Assembly: GCA_028278525.1 (NCBI GenBank)
Contig: JANQEE010000004.1
Location: 1 to 44,739 of the forward strand
Length of the DNA: 44,739 bases
Origin: Minwuiaceae bacterium
Lineage (GTDB): Bacteria > Pseudomonadota > Alphaproteobacteria > Minwuiales > Minwuiaceae
Reading direction: 5' to 3'
Made by a program: the position numbers and the translations under genes. Below are positions 17,429 through 25,928 of this stretch, in pieces. The notes under the pieces were generated by a model that was not told where the DNA came from, searched no databases, and worked only from the letters and a program-made list of their open reading frames with translations. Each line of letters opens with the position of its first letter. The first letter of the stretch is position 1.

Positions 17429-17632
17429 ATGAGAGACGACACGGTAGTGGCCTTCCCCGGCTGGGACTATCAGACGTGGCTCAGTTGGGTCGAATGCGAA
17501 CTTTCCATCCTCGGCCACGACATCGCCAAACTTCCGAACAACTGGCGCGCCGCCTTCGACCGCGGTTTGCGGCCGGAACAGGCGGCGGAACAGGCGGCCG
17601 ATCAAATCGAAAAGTCCGGGGCGACCGGCTGA
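17429..17632 (+). CDS. Small orphan protein, 67 residues
   Basis: A short ORF starting at ATG 17429 with GGAG 8-9 nt upstream (CGGAGTTGCAGACTATG) and ending just before a perfect stem-loop. The product is rich in Trp and acidic residues (VAFPGWDYQTWLSWVECELS), ends with an Ala/Glu-rich helix (PEQAAEQAADQIEKSG), and has no membrane segment or signal peptide. Having its own RBS and terminator makes it a credible gene. I recognise no family. A TTGACT...TAAGCA pair with 17-nt spacing upstream (17323-17351) could be its promoter, but is weak. Confidence 0.6.
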   Translation: MRDDTVVAFPGWDYQTWLSWVECELSILGHDIAKLPNNWRAAFDRGLRPEQAAEQAADQIEKSGATG

Positions 17633-17635
17633 ACA

Positions 17636-17666
17636 CCCGGCGCGCACGGACAGGATGCGCGCCGGG
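17636..17666 (+). terminator. Stem-loop after the 67-residue ORF
   Basis: Perfect 11-bp stem CCCGGCGCGCA / TGCGCGCCGGG with a 9-nt loop, starting 3 nt after the stop codon. There is no strong T-run after it, so termination efficiency is uncertain. Confidence 0.65.
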
Positions 17667-18126
17667 CGGTAATTTATGACGTTTCGGTAGAGTGTAACGT
17701 CCGCGGTCAACGCAATGGTCGCGGTCGCGGGTTTTCTCGCGTACTAATACAATAATTTCTTGCATCCTCCTTTGGTGGTAGGCATCATTTCAGAGTAGGT
17801 TTCAGCTTCTCGGAATGCCCGTTTTGACGCGGCGGCCGCTTTCCGATTCCCCGGCCGCCAATGGCGGGATTATCGTACGGTTTCGTTCGTACCGTGGGGT
17901 TGGAGCCCGGTTCATTACATTGTCCTGTTGGCGTATCTGTAGCCAATGATCCGTTAGCGGTAGCTAACTGCCTCGTGCCGCTTTAGAGCCGGGCCTGTTG
18001 GCCTGCCCGAACGGCGGCGCCCGATGCCGGTGGTGTGGCTCTCTTGCGATTCCGACTGTCAGAAAATACGAAAGTGCCGGCGGCGCGGAGCCACGGCCTC
18101 GCGAGCGCGCGCGGGAGGAGAAGGTC
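17667..18126. other. 460-bp gene-free stretch
   Basis: No ORF with a ribosome site or recognisable product is seen here on either strand, and there is no member of the repeat families found elsewhere. The first 250 bp are noticeably richer in A and T than the flanks. It must hold the promoter of the protease pair; a GGGAGGAG ribosome site ends it. A small RNA cannot be excluded. Confidence 0.5.
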
Positions 18127-18357
18127 GTGAGCGATATCGAAACCGTACTGCAAAGACATGAGGATGCGTTGCTGGACCTGCCCAATGTTCAGGGGGTGGG
18201 CATCGGCCGCAAGAACGAAAAACCGGTGATAAAGGTGTTTGTCGGCATGAAGGTGCCGGTTGCGTCCTTGCAGCCGGACGAGGTGATCCCCTCGGCGTTG
18301 GACGGATATCCGACCGATGTCGAAGAAGTTGGTGAATTCAAAGCTGGAACAACCTGA
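18127..18357 (+). CDS. Stand-alone homologue of the protease N-terminal domain
   Basis: A 76-residue protein from GTG 18127, preceded by GGAGGAG at 6-7 nt. Its body aligns with residues 39-100 of the protease encoded next: GVGIG vs VGIG, EKPVI vs GKPAV, MKVP..SLQPDEVIPS vs QKVP..ELAENDMIPS, then a G..TDV..VGE pattern and a final AG in both. In trypsin-like proteins of this bacterial group that region precedes the catalytic domain. A free copy 21 nt upstream, certainly co-transcribed, suggests a prodomain-like partner: chaperone, inhibitor, or specificity subunit. No signal peptide is present, so it would act in the cytoplasm unless exported by other means. Function is inferred. Confidence 0.75.
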   Translation: MSDIETVLQRHEDALLDLPNVQGVGIGRKNEKPVIKVFVGMKVPVASLQPDEVIPSALDGYPTDVEEVGEFKAGTT

Positions 18358-18378
18358 TCCAACTCGGAGGAAATCACA

Positions 18379-19410
18379 ATGAACAACGATGCAAGCAAAA
18401 TGGTTCTCAGCGGCGGCGATGCGGCGCCGGCGAAGGTGCAGAAAATGCATGCTGCCGCGGTCAATCAGTTGATGGATCCGGAAAAGCCGCGCGAGAACAT
18501 CGTCGGCATCGGTCACGGCGTGAAATGGTCGAACGGCGAACCGACGGGCAAACCTGCGGTCATTGCCTTGGTCAAACAGAAGGTGCCCAAGGAAGAGTTG
18601 GCCGAAAACGACATGATCCCGTCCAAGGTCGAGGGCGTGCAGACCGACGTATTGGCCGTCGGCGAACTGTTCGCCGGACAGGCCGAACCGATCCAGGAGG
18701 CGGCGGCACTGGCCCTGGCCGAACGGGTCCGTCCCGTGTCCGGCGGCTACAGCGTCGGCCACCGGAACATCACGGCCGGGACGATCGGAACCTGCGTGTA
18801 TGACCGGCTCGGCCGTCCGGGCGACCCGATCGGCATTCCGCCGCGGTTCTACATCCTCAGCAACAATCACGTGTTGGCCAACAGCAACAATGCCAATCTG
18901 GGCGATGCCGTTTTGCAGCCCGGGCCGTTCGACGGCGGTACCGACCCGGCCGACCGCATCGGCAAACTCAGCCGGTTCGTGCCGATCACGTTCGATCCGC
19001 CGGTGCCGCGCAATCTGCACCGCAATCTGGTCGACGCGGCGATCGCCGAAGGCCAGTTCCACGATCTCAAGCGGGAGATCCACTGGGTCGGCCACACCCG
19101 GGGCTGGTTGGACCGTGCGCAAATCCATGTCGGCATGCAGGTTCATAAATGCGGGCGTACGACCAACTATTCCGTCGGCCGCATCACGGCGGTCAACGCG
19201 ACGGTCGACGTCAATTACGGTGGCGGCAAGATCGCGCGGTTCCGCGATCAGATCATCACCACGAACATGTCGGCTGGCGGCGATTCAGGCTCGTTGGTCC
19301 TGAATCGCGACAACGAGGCGGTCGGTTTGCTGTTCGCCGGCTCGTCGGTCGCGACGATCCTTAATCAGATCCAGCACGTCCGCTCTTTGCTGCGGGTCGA
19401 AATTCACTGA
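18379..19410 (+). CDS. Trypsin-like serine protease (S1-fold) with N-terminal prodomain-like region
   Basis: A 343-residue protease-like protein. A full catalytic triad is visible: His164 in ILSNNHVLAN, Asp219 in NLVDAAIAE and Ser303 in MSAGGDSGSLV. Residues 39-100 form the module also found alone in the preceding gene; residues about 125-343 are the peptidase domain, resembling the bacterial relatives of plant NAL1-type trypsin-like proteins. No signal peptide is present, which is unusual for a secreted trypsin and suggests an intracellular target. SD GGAGG lies 10 nt upstream. A stem-loop that overlaps the end of the convergent ABC gene follows. Target and regulation are unknown. Confidence 0.85.
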   Translation: MNNDASKMVLSGGDAAPAKVQKMHAAAVNQLMDPEKPRENIVGIGHGVKWSNGEPTGKPAVIALVKQKVPKEELAENDMIPSKVEGVQTDVLAVGELFAGQAEPIQEAAALALAERVRPVSGGYSVGHRNITAGTIGTCVYDRLGRPGDPIGIPPRFYILSNNHVLANSNNANLGDAVLQPGPFDGGTDPADRIGKLSRFVPITFDPPVPRNLHRNLVDAAIAEGQFHDLKREIHWVGHTRGWLDRAQIHVGMQVHKCGRTTNYSVGRITAVNATVDVNYGGGKIARFRDQIITTNMSAGGDSGSLVLNRDNEAVGLLFAGSSVATILNQIQHVRSLLRVEIH

Positions 19411-19420
19411 GGGGTCGTAT

Positions 19421-19454
19421 CGCAGGCGCATCGTTTCAGGACGGTGCGCCTGCG
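19421..19454. terminator. Stem-loop between convergent protease and ABC genes
   Basis: A perfect 10-bp stem CGCAGGCGCA / TGCGCCTGCG with a 14-nt loop, beginning 10 nt after the protease stop. It reaches into the last codons of the convergent ABC ATPase gene, so it could serve both directions. Confidence 0.55.
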
Positions 19455-20412
19455 CCTTCGCCATACAGGTGACACCGCACCAGATGCGGATCGTCGGCCG
19501 TGCCGATGTTCGTCTCCGCCGGCCGCGCAACGCTGCATTCCGCCATCGCCTTCGGACAGCGCGGGTGGAACGGGCAGCCGGCCGGCGGCTGTTCCGGGCT
19601 CGGCGGGTCGCCGCCCAGCACCGTGCGCTGTCGTTTGCGCGCCGGGTCCGGCTCGGGGATCGCGGAGATCAGCGCCTGCGTATAGGGATGCGCGGGCTCT
19701 TCGTAGATCCGGTCGGCCGCCGCCGTCTCGACGATCTCGCCCAGATACATCACCGCGATCCGGTCGCTGATATAGCGGATCACCGCCAGGTCGTGGGAGA
19801 TGATCATATAGGTCAGGTTGAGCTGGCTGCGCAGGTCGACCAGCAGGTTCAGCACCTGCGCCTGGATCGACACGTCAAGCGCCGAGACCGGCTCGTCGGC
19901 GACGATCAGCTTCGGCTTCAGCGCGATGGCGCGGGCGATGCCGATACGCTGCCGCTGGCCACCGGAAAATTCGTGCGGGTATCGCTCCGCGGCATCCGGC
20001 GGCAATCCGACGATATCCAGCAGCCGCGCGACTTCGTCTTTGCGGCTCCTTGCCGTCCCGATGCCGTGGATCGCCAGCGGCTCGGCGACGATGTCGCGCA
20101 CCTTCATGCGCGGGTCCAGCGAAGCGAACGGGTCCTGGAAGACGATCTGCATTTCGCGCCGCTTTTGCCGCAGCTCTTTCGCCGACAGCGCCCGCAGGTC
20201 GTCGCCGTCGAACCGTACCGCGCCCGCGCTCGGTTCGATCAGGCGCAGGACCAGCCGGGCCAGGGTCGACTTGCCGCAGCCGGACTCGCCGACGATGCCC
20301 AATGTCTCGCCGCGCTTCTGGGCAAAGCTGACGCCGTTGACCGCATGGATCACCGTGCGCTCCCCCTTGACGGGGAAGTGCTTGACCAGGTCCTCGACGA
20401 CCAGCAGGTCGC

Positions 20413-20416
<4 letters not shown>
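19436..20416 (-). CDS. Peptide-type ABC transporter ATPase (DppF/OppF-like), importer 1
   Basis: A 326-residue ATPase. Walker [10 protein letters not shown] (about 47-55), Q-loop in [11 protein letters not shown], signature [14 protein letters not shown], Walker [13 protein letters not shown] and H-loop ISHDLAV are all intact. The C-terminal oligopeptide-transporter extension contains [15 protein letters not shown], the Cys-rich tail typical of Dpp/Opp ATPases. Translation starts at GTG 20416, overlapping the stop of the partner ATPase (GTGA); an in-frame upstream extension is not conserved. It is the last gene of importer operon 1 and hydrolyses ATP as half of a heterodimer with the next gene. 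Confidence 0.92.
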
Positions 20417-21375
<959 letters not shown>

Positions 21376-21406
21376 GGCGCTGTCGTGGGAAACGGCCGCT
21401 TCGGCG

Positions 21407-22351
21407 TCACTCGAACACGAGACGCGGGAAATAGAACGACACCACCCAGTTCGGCTGGTCGACGATCTCGCTGATCCTCAGGTCGCCGCAGACGCTGCAC
21501 AGCATGTAGGCTTCCATCGCCGACAGGCCATGCCGTCCCGACAGCAGGTCGATCATGCCGCTGACCGCGGCGCGCGCGCCCTCCATCAGGTCCTCGCCGA
21601 TGCCGGTGGTAACGTCGTAGCCCTTTTCGTCCAGGTGGCGGGAGACCGGCCCGGCGGTGCGGTACCACGGGAATGTCGGGTCCTCGCCCTTGATCACCTC
21701 GAATTTCAAGGCCACGTCCATCGGGCTTTCGATCGCCGTGCCGCAGACCTCGCCGTCGCCCTGCACCGCATGGGTATCGCCGACCGAGAACAGCGCGCCG
21801 GAGACTTCGACCGGCAGGTAAAGCTCGGTGCCGGCCGACAGGTCGCGGATGTCCATGTTGCCGCCGACCCGGCGCGGCGGAACGATGCTGTGCTGTCCCG
21901 CTTCGCCCGGTGCGACGCCGATGGTGCCGATGAAGGGTTTCAGCGGCACCCGGCCGTGTCCGCCGAACATCGACGAACCCGGGGCGTCCGCGTCGTACGA
22001 CCAGAGGTTCAGCGCCGGTTCCGTGAACTGATCCGCCAGCAGCCCGAAGCCCGGGATATTGGCGGTCCAGCCCCAGCCGGACGGCGTCAACGACAGGATC
22101 GTCACCTTCAACGTGTCGCCCGGCTCGGCCCCGTCCACCCGGACGGGGCCTGTCACCGGATTGACCTTGCCGAAATCCAACGTCTGCACGTCCGCCACGG
22201 TGGAGCCCGGCGACAACTGCCCGCCGGAACTGTCCACCGTTTCGAACGCGACGCTGTCGCCCGATCCCACGGTCAGCTTGGGCGGCAGCGCATTGTCCCA
22301 GCCGATGTGGTGATCGTGCTTGTGGATCGTATAGGTCGGATTACTGGGCAT
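21407..22351 (-). CDS. Acetamidase/formamidase family protein
   Basis: A 314-residue FmdA/AmdA-family amidohydrolase, which releases ammonia from formamide, acetamide or related short amides. Family motifs visible are VDGAEPGDTLKV (about 77-88), PPRRVGGNMDIRDL (about 164-177) and the highly conserved GDTHAVQGDGEVCGTAIE (about 198-215). It is inserted between the substrate-binding-protein gene, with which it overlaps by 11 nt, and the ATPase genes of an ABC importer. That placement ties the enzyme to the imported substrate: the transporter may carry an amide or an amide-containing compound. No signal peptide, so cytoplasmic. Confidence 0.92.
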   Translation of the reverse strand: MPSNPTYTIHKHDHHIGWDNALPPKLTVGSGDSVAFETVDSSGGQLSPGSTVADVQTLDFGKVNPVTGPVRVDGAEPGDTLKVTILSLTPSGWGWTANIPGFGLLADQFTEPALNLWSYDADAPGSSMFGGHGRVPLKPFIGTIGVAPGEAGQHSIVPPRRVGGNMDIRDLSAGTELYLPVEVSGALFSVGDTHAVQGDGEVCGTAIESPMDVALKFEVIKGEDPTFPWYRTAGPVSRHLDEKGYDVTTGIGEDLMEGARAAVSGMIDLLSGRHGLSAMEAYMLCSVCGDLRISEIVDQPNWVVSFYFPRLVFE

Positions 22352-23972
22352 CTTTGGCGTACACGTGGTCGTAGTTGACGGGGATGTGCACCGGGTCGAC
22401 GAAGATTTCCTTCGGCCCGCCCAGACGCTCCGAATGCATGGTGAAGCGCTGTTCGTTGAACACCGGCGCCCACGGCGCGTCGTCCATGATCTTAACGAAC
22501 ACCGACCGCCACAAATCGATGCGCTCCTCCGCCTTGGCCGGGTCGGTCATCGCGTCGGCCTTGGCAGCCATGGCGTCCAGTTCCTCGTTGCAATACCAGG
22601 CCCAGTTCCAGCCGCCCTTGACCGCGCCGCCGCAGCCCAGGATCGGGCCGTAGAAGTTGCTGGGGTCGGGGAAGTCGGCGATCCAGGCCATGCCGCCGGA
22701 CCAGATCATCGGCGCCTGATCGGCCTCGCCGCCCGCGGCGATCACGTTCGCCTGGGCCAGCGACTTGATCTCGGCCTTGATGCCGATCGCCGCCAGGTCC
22801 TGCTGGATCGCCTGGGCGATGCGCGGGTTCGGGTCGGTATTCATCACGAACAGTTCCGTGGTGAAGCCGTCGCCGAAGCCGGCGTCCGCCAGCTTGGCCT
22901 TGGCGCCGGCCGGATCGAACGGATAGCCGTCGTAGGCCTTGTCGAAACCGGGCATCGCCGGCGGCAGCGGCTGGCCGGCCGGCACCGCGCGGCCGTTGAT
23001 CATGCGGATGATCCGGTCCTTGTTGATCGCCATGTTGACCGCCTGGCGCACGTCCTTGTTGTCGAACGGCGCCATCTTCACGTTCATGGTCACGTAACCT
23101 GTGTGAAGCTGGCCGCCTTCGACGATCTTGTCGGCGTTGGCCGGGTCGTCCTTGACCTGCAGGAACTTCGCCGGCGGGATGCCGTCGCCCAGGATATCGA
23201 CTTCGCCGCGTTCCAGCCTGAGCAGGGCGACCAGCGGCTCCTGGCCGACTTCGAACACGATCTCGTCCAGCTTCGGCAGGCCGTCCTGGTAATAATCCGC
23301 GTTGCGCTCGAACCGGACCCGCTGGCCCAGCGACCATTCGGCCATCCGGTAGGCGCCGGTGCCGACCGGGTTCTTGCCGAAATCGGCGCCGTGCTTGGCG
23401 ACTTCCTCCTTCGGCACGGCGAAGGCGAAGTTGATCGCCAGCACGTGCAGGAAGGTGGCGTCCGGGCGCGACAGGGTGAAGCGGATCTCCGTCGGGCTCA
23501 GCACTTCTATGCCGCTCAGGCCTTCCGCGTTGCCGGGCGCGGCCTCGTCGAAGCCCGCGATCATGCCGAAAAAGCCCTGGCCCGGGCTCTGCGTCGCCGG
23601 ATTCACCGTGCGCTCGATGGAATACTTGACGTCGTCGGCGGTCAGCGTCCGGCCGTTATGGAACTTCACGCCGTCGCGCAGCTTGAAGGTATAGGTCAGG
23701 CCGTCCTCGGAGATGTCCATGGACTCGGCCAGGTCCAGGGTCAGTTCCGTGGTCCCCGGCTTGTAGTCCATCAGCCCGTTGAACAGGCTCTTGATCATCG
23801 ACCAGTTCTGCCAGTCGTAGCCGATGGCCGGGTCCAACGTGCTGACGTCGTCCTTATAGGTGACGATCATCCGCCCGCCCTGCTTGATGTCGTCGGCGCT
23901 CGCCATCGGCGTCGCCAGGCTAAGCCCGGCGGCGGCCGTCAAGGCGACCGCGAGTTTAATACCCGTTTTCAT
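22341..23972 (-). CDS. ABC transporter substrate-binding protein (SBP_bac_5), importer 1
   Basis: A 543-residue periplasmic binding protein of the Dpp/Opp/Nik family 5. The ATG at 23972 follows a GGGAG ribosome site and begins a normal Sec signal peptide (MKTGIKLAVALTAAAGLSLA...ASA, cleavage near residue 27). The signature region is PALAESW-like (DLAESMDISEDGLTYTFKLR, about 95-114). Upstream in-frame codons belong to the permease gene's antisense-free tail and are not used. It is 35 nt after the DppB-like permease gene and overlaps the acetamidase gene. Ligand not predictable; amide or short peptide is suggested by the enzyme next door. Confidence 0.92.
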   Translation of the reverse strand: MKTGIKLAVALTAAAGLSLATPMASADDIKQGGRMIVTYKDDVSTLDPAIGYDWQNWSMIKSLFNGLMDYKPGTTELTLDLAESMDISEDGLTYTFKLRDGVKFHNGRTLTADDVKYSIERTVNPATQSPGQGFFGMIAGFDEAAPGNAEGLSGIEVLSPTEIRFTLSRPDATFLHVLAINFAFAVPKEEVAKHGADFGKNPVGTGAYRMAEWSLGQRVRFERNADYYQDGLPKLDEIVFEVGQEPLVALLRLERGEVDILGDGIPPAKFLQVKDDPANADKIVEGGQLHTGYVTMNVKMAPFDNKDVRQAVNMAINKDRIIRMINGRAVPAGQPLPPAMPGFDKAYDGYPFDPAGAKAKLADAGFGDGFTTELFVMNTDPNPRIAQAIQQDLAAIGIKAEIKSLAQANVIAAGGEADQAPMIWSGGMAWIADFPDPSNFYGPILGCGGAVKGGWNWAWYCNEELDAMAAKADAMTDPAKAEERIDLWRSVFVKIMDDAPWAPVFNEQRFTMHSERLGGPKEIFVDPVHIPVNYDHVYAKDAQ

Positions 23973-24007
23973 GTTCTTGCTCCCTGTCTGTCTTCTAACG
24001 CTACTGT

Positions 24008-24928
24008 TCACCGCAATTTGATGCGCGGATCGATAAACGGCGCCACCAGATCGGCCAAGAGGTTGCCGAGCACGATGGCGACGGCGGCGACCAGCGTGAC
24101 GCCCATGATGATGGGGATGTCCACCCGCTGGATCGCCTGCCAGGCGAGTTGGCCTATACCCGGCCAACCGAATACCGACTCTACCACCACAACGCCACTC
24201 ATAAAGATCCCGATATCCAGGCCGATCATCGCGACAATCGGCAGAATTGCGTTACGCAGGCCATGCACCAGAACGACGCGTGTTTCGCCCGCTCCCTTGG
24301 CCCGCGCCGTCCGCACATAGTCCTGGCGCAGCACGTCGATCATGCTGGACCGGGTCATGCGGCTGTACCAGCCGCCGCCCAGGATGCCCAGCGTCAGTGC
24401 CGGCAGCACCAGATGGCCCAGCGTGCCATAGCCGCCGATGGGAAACCAGCCGAGCTGCACCGCGAACACGTAAAGCAGCAGGATGCCGACCACGAACTGC
24501 GGCGCCGACACGCCGACGAACGACGCCACCATGATCGCGTTGTCCGCCGGCCGCCCGCGATAGACCGCGGCGATCACCCCGGCGGTCAGCCCGATGACCA
24601 GTTCCAGCACGATGGCGCCGGCCAGCAGCACCAAGGTCGGCGTCAGCCGGCTCGCGATCAGTTCGGAAACGTTGGTCTTCTGGATGTAGGACCGGCCCAT
24701 GTCGCCCCGCGCCAGACTGCTTAAGTAGCGCGCGTACTGTTCGTAAAGCGGCCGGTTCAGCCCCAGTTGCTCGCGGATATTCTCGACCGTCTGCGCGGTC
24801 GCGCTGCGCCCGGCGATCTGCCGCGCCGGATCGGCCGGCACCAGATACAGCAGCACGAAGGTGATGACCGTGACCCCCAGCAGGATCAGCACCGACTGAC
24901 CCAGCCGCTTCATGAGATACGTTGCCAT
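24008..24928 (-). CDS. Peptide-type ABC permease (DppB-like), importer 1
   Basis: A 306-residue inner-membrane subunit with about six transmembrane helices. N-terminal TM1 is YLMKRLGQSVLILLGVTVIT; the EAA loop that contacts the ATPase is DYVRTARAKGAGETRVVLVH, and the C-terminus DLVAPFIDPRIKLR is typical. The start ATG shares its A with the stop of the DppC-like gene (TGATG), so the two are coupled. Gene order permease-permease-binding protein-enzyme-ATPases is unusual compared with the second importer, where the binding protein comes first. Confidence 0.93.
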   Translation of the reverse strand: MATYLMKRLGQSVLILLGVTVITFVLLYLVPADPARQIAGRSATAQTVENIREQLGLNRPLYEQYARYLSSLARGDMGRSYIQKTNVSELIASRLTPTLVLLAGAIVLELVIGLTAGVIAAVYRGRPADNAIMVASFVGVSAPQFVVGILLLYVFAVQLGWFPIGGYGTLGHLVLPALTLGILGGGWYSRMTRSSMIDVLRQDYVRTARAKGAGETRVVLVHGLRNAILPIVAMIGLDIGIFMSGVVVVESVFGWPGIGQLAWQAIQRVDIPIIMGVTLVAAVAIVLGNLLADLVAPFIDPRIKLR

Positions 24929-25779
24929 CAGGCGCGTCCCCGCTGCGTCGGGTCCAGGATGTCGCGCAGCGCGTCGCCCAGCAGGTTGAACGACAGCGCC
25001 AGCAGCAGGATCGCCGCGCCGGGGATGAACACCAGCCACGGCGCGGTGGCGAAGTAGGTCTGGTTCTCGAAGATGATGTTGCCCCAGCTCGGCGTCGGCG
25101 GCCGGACCCCGATGCCGAGATAGGATAGCGTCGCCTCCAGCAGCACCGTGGTCGCGATGCCGAGCGTGCCCCAAACCAGCACGGTCGGCAGCAGGTGCGG
25201 GACGATGTGGCGGAACAGGATGCGCGGCCAGGTCGCGCCCAGGCTGTAGCAGGCCTCGATGAACTCGCGCTCGGCCAGCGATCGCGTCTGGGTGTAGACG
25301 ACGCGCGCGATCTGCACCCAGTTCACCATGGCGATCACCAGCGCGACGATCCAAAGGCTCGGCGTAAAGATCGCCGCCAGTACGATCGCCAGCAACAGCG
25401 CCGGAAACGCCATCATCAAATCGGTGAAGCGCATGATCGCCGCGCCGGCCCAGCCGCCGGCATAGCCGGCCGCGACGCCCAGCAAGGTGCCGATCAGCAC
25501 CGCCGCGCCGTTCGCCGCGACCCCGATGATCATCGAGGTCTGCGCGCCGAAGATCAGCCGCGACAGCAGGTCGCGGCCCAGCAGGTCCGTGCCCAGCCAG
25601 AACCGCGGGTTCGGCGGCAGCGGCGCGCCCTCAAGTGTCAGGCCGTCGAAAAACTGCTCATTGGGCGGGTAGGGGGCAATGACGGGCGCCAGCACCGTCG
25701 CCAAGGTCATCGCGACGATCACGCCCAAGCCGAACAGCGCCAGCCTGTCGCGCGCCAGCCGCCGCAAAACCTCCGCCAT
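24928..25779 (-). CDS. Peptide-type ABC permease (DppC-like), importer 1
   Basis: A 283-residue permease with about six membrane helices, the N-terminal soluble segment containing GTDLLGRDLLSRLIFG, and the EAA loop EFIEACYSLGATWPRILFRH. The frame is open upstream to 25896, but that extension is encoded by the palindromic element (25866-25928) and has no homology-like content, so I place the start at ATG 25779. It is the first gene of importer operon 1. Confidence 0.9.
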   Translation of the reverse strand: MAEVLRRLARDRLALFGLGVIVAMTLATVLAPVIAPYPPNEQFFDGLTLEGAPLPPNPRFWLGTDLLGRDLLSRLIFGAQTSMIIGVAANGAAVLIGTLLGVAAGYAGGWAGAAIMRFTDLMMAFPALLLAIVLAAIFTPSLWIVALVIAMVNWVQIARVVYTQTRSLAEREFIEACYSLGATWPRILFRHIVPHLLPTVLVWGTLGIATTVLLEATLSYLGIGVRPPTPSWGNIIFENQTYFATAPWLVFIPGAAILLLALSFNLLGDALRDILDPTQRGRA

Positions 25780-25865
25780 ACGATGCCGCCCCCAAAGCCC
25801 GGAATTTTGCGCCCGAGCATACTGCGCCGCCAACTGCCGCAGCAAGGCATGCCAAAAAAGGGGAC

Positions 25866-25928
25866 ACCAAAAAAGGGGACATTCATCTTTTTGCAAAATG
25901 CAAAAAGATGAATGTCCCCTTTTTTGGT
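25866..25928. terminator. 63-bp palindrome, family D copy 1, after sdhA
   Basis: Arms start ACCAAAAAAGGGGACATTCA and continue to TTTTTGCA around a 3-nt centre; the right arm is the complement. The palindrome begins directly after the TGA of sdhA and carries a T-run, so it is a good bidirectional or sdhA terminator. A part of the left arm is duplicated at 25852-25865. Copy 2 lies at the 3' end of hmuV (44647-44731). Confidence 0.8.

Noticed and set aside
22365..24320. A 651-codon plus-strand open frame opposite the importer 1 binding protein
   Set aside because: Composition is that of an antisense shadow; the minus strand encodes an intact SBP with signal peptide.
25780..25896. N-terminal extension of the DppC-like permease starting MQKDECPLFW
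   Set aside because: This part is the translation of the palindromic element; homologous sequence begins at MAEVLRR (25779).
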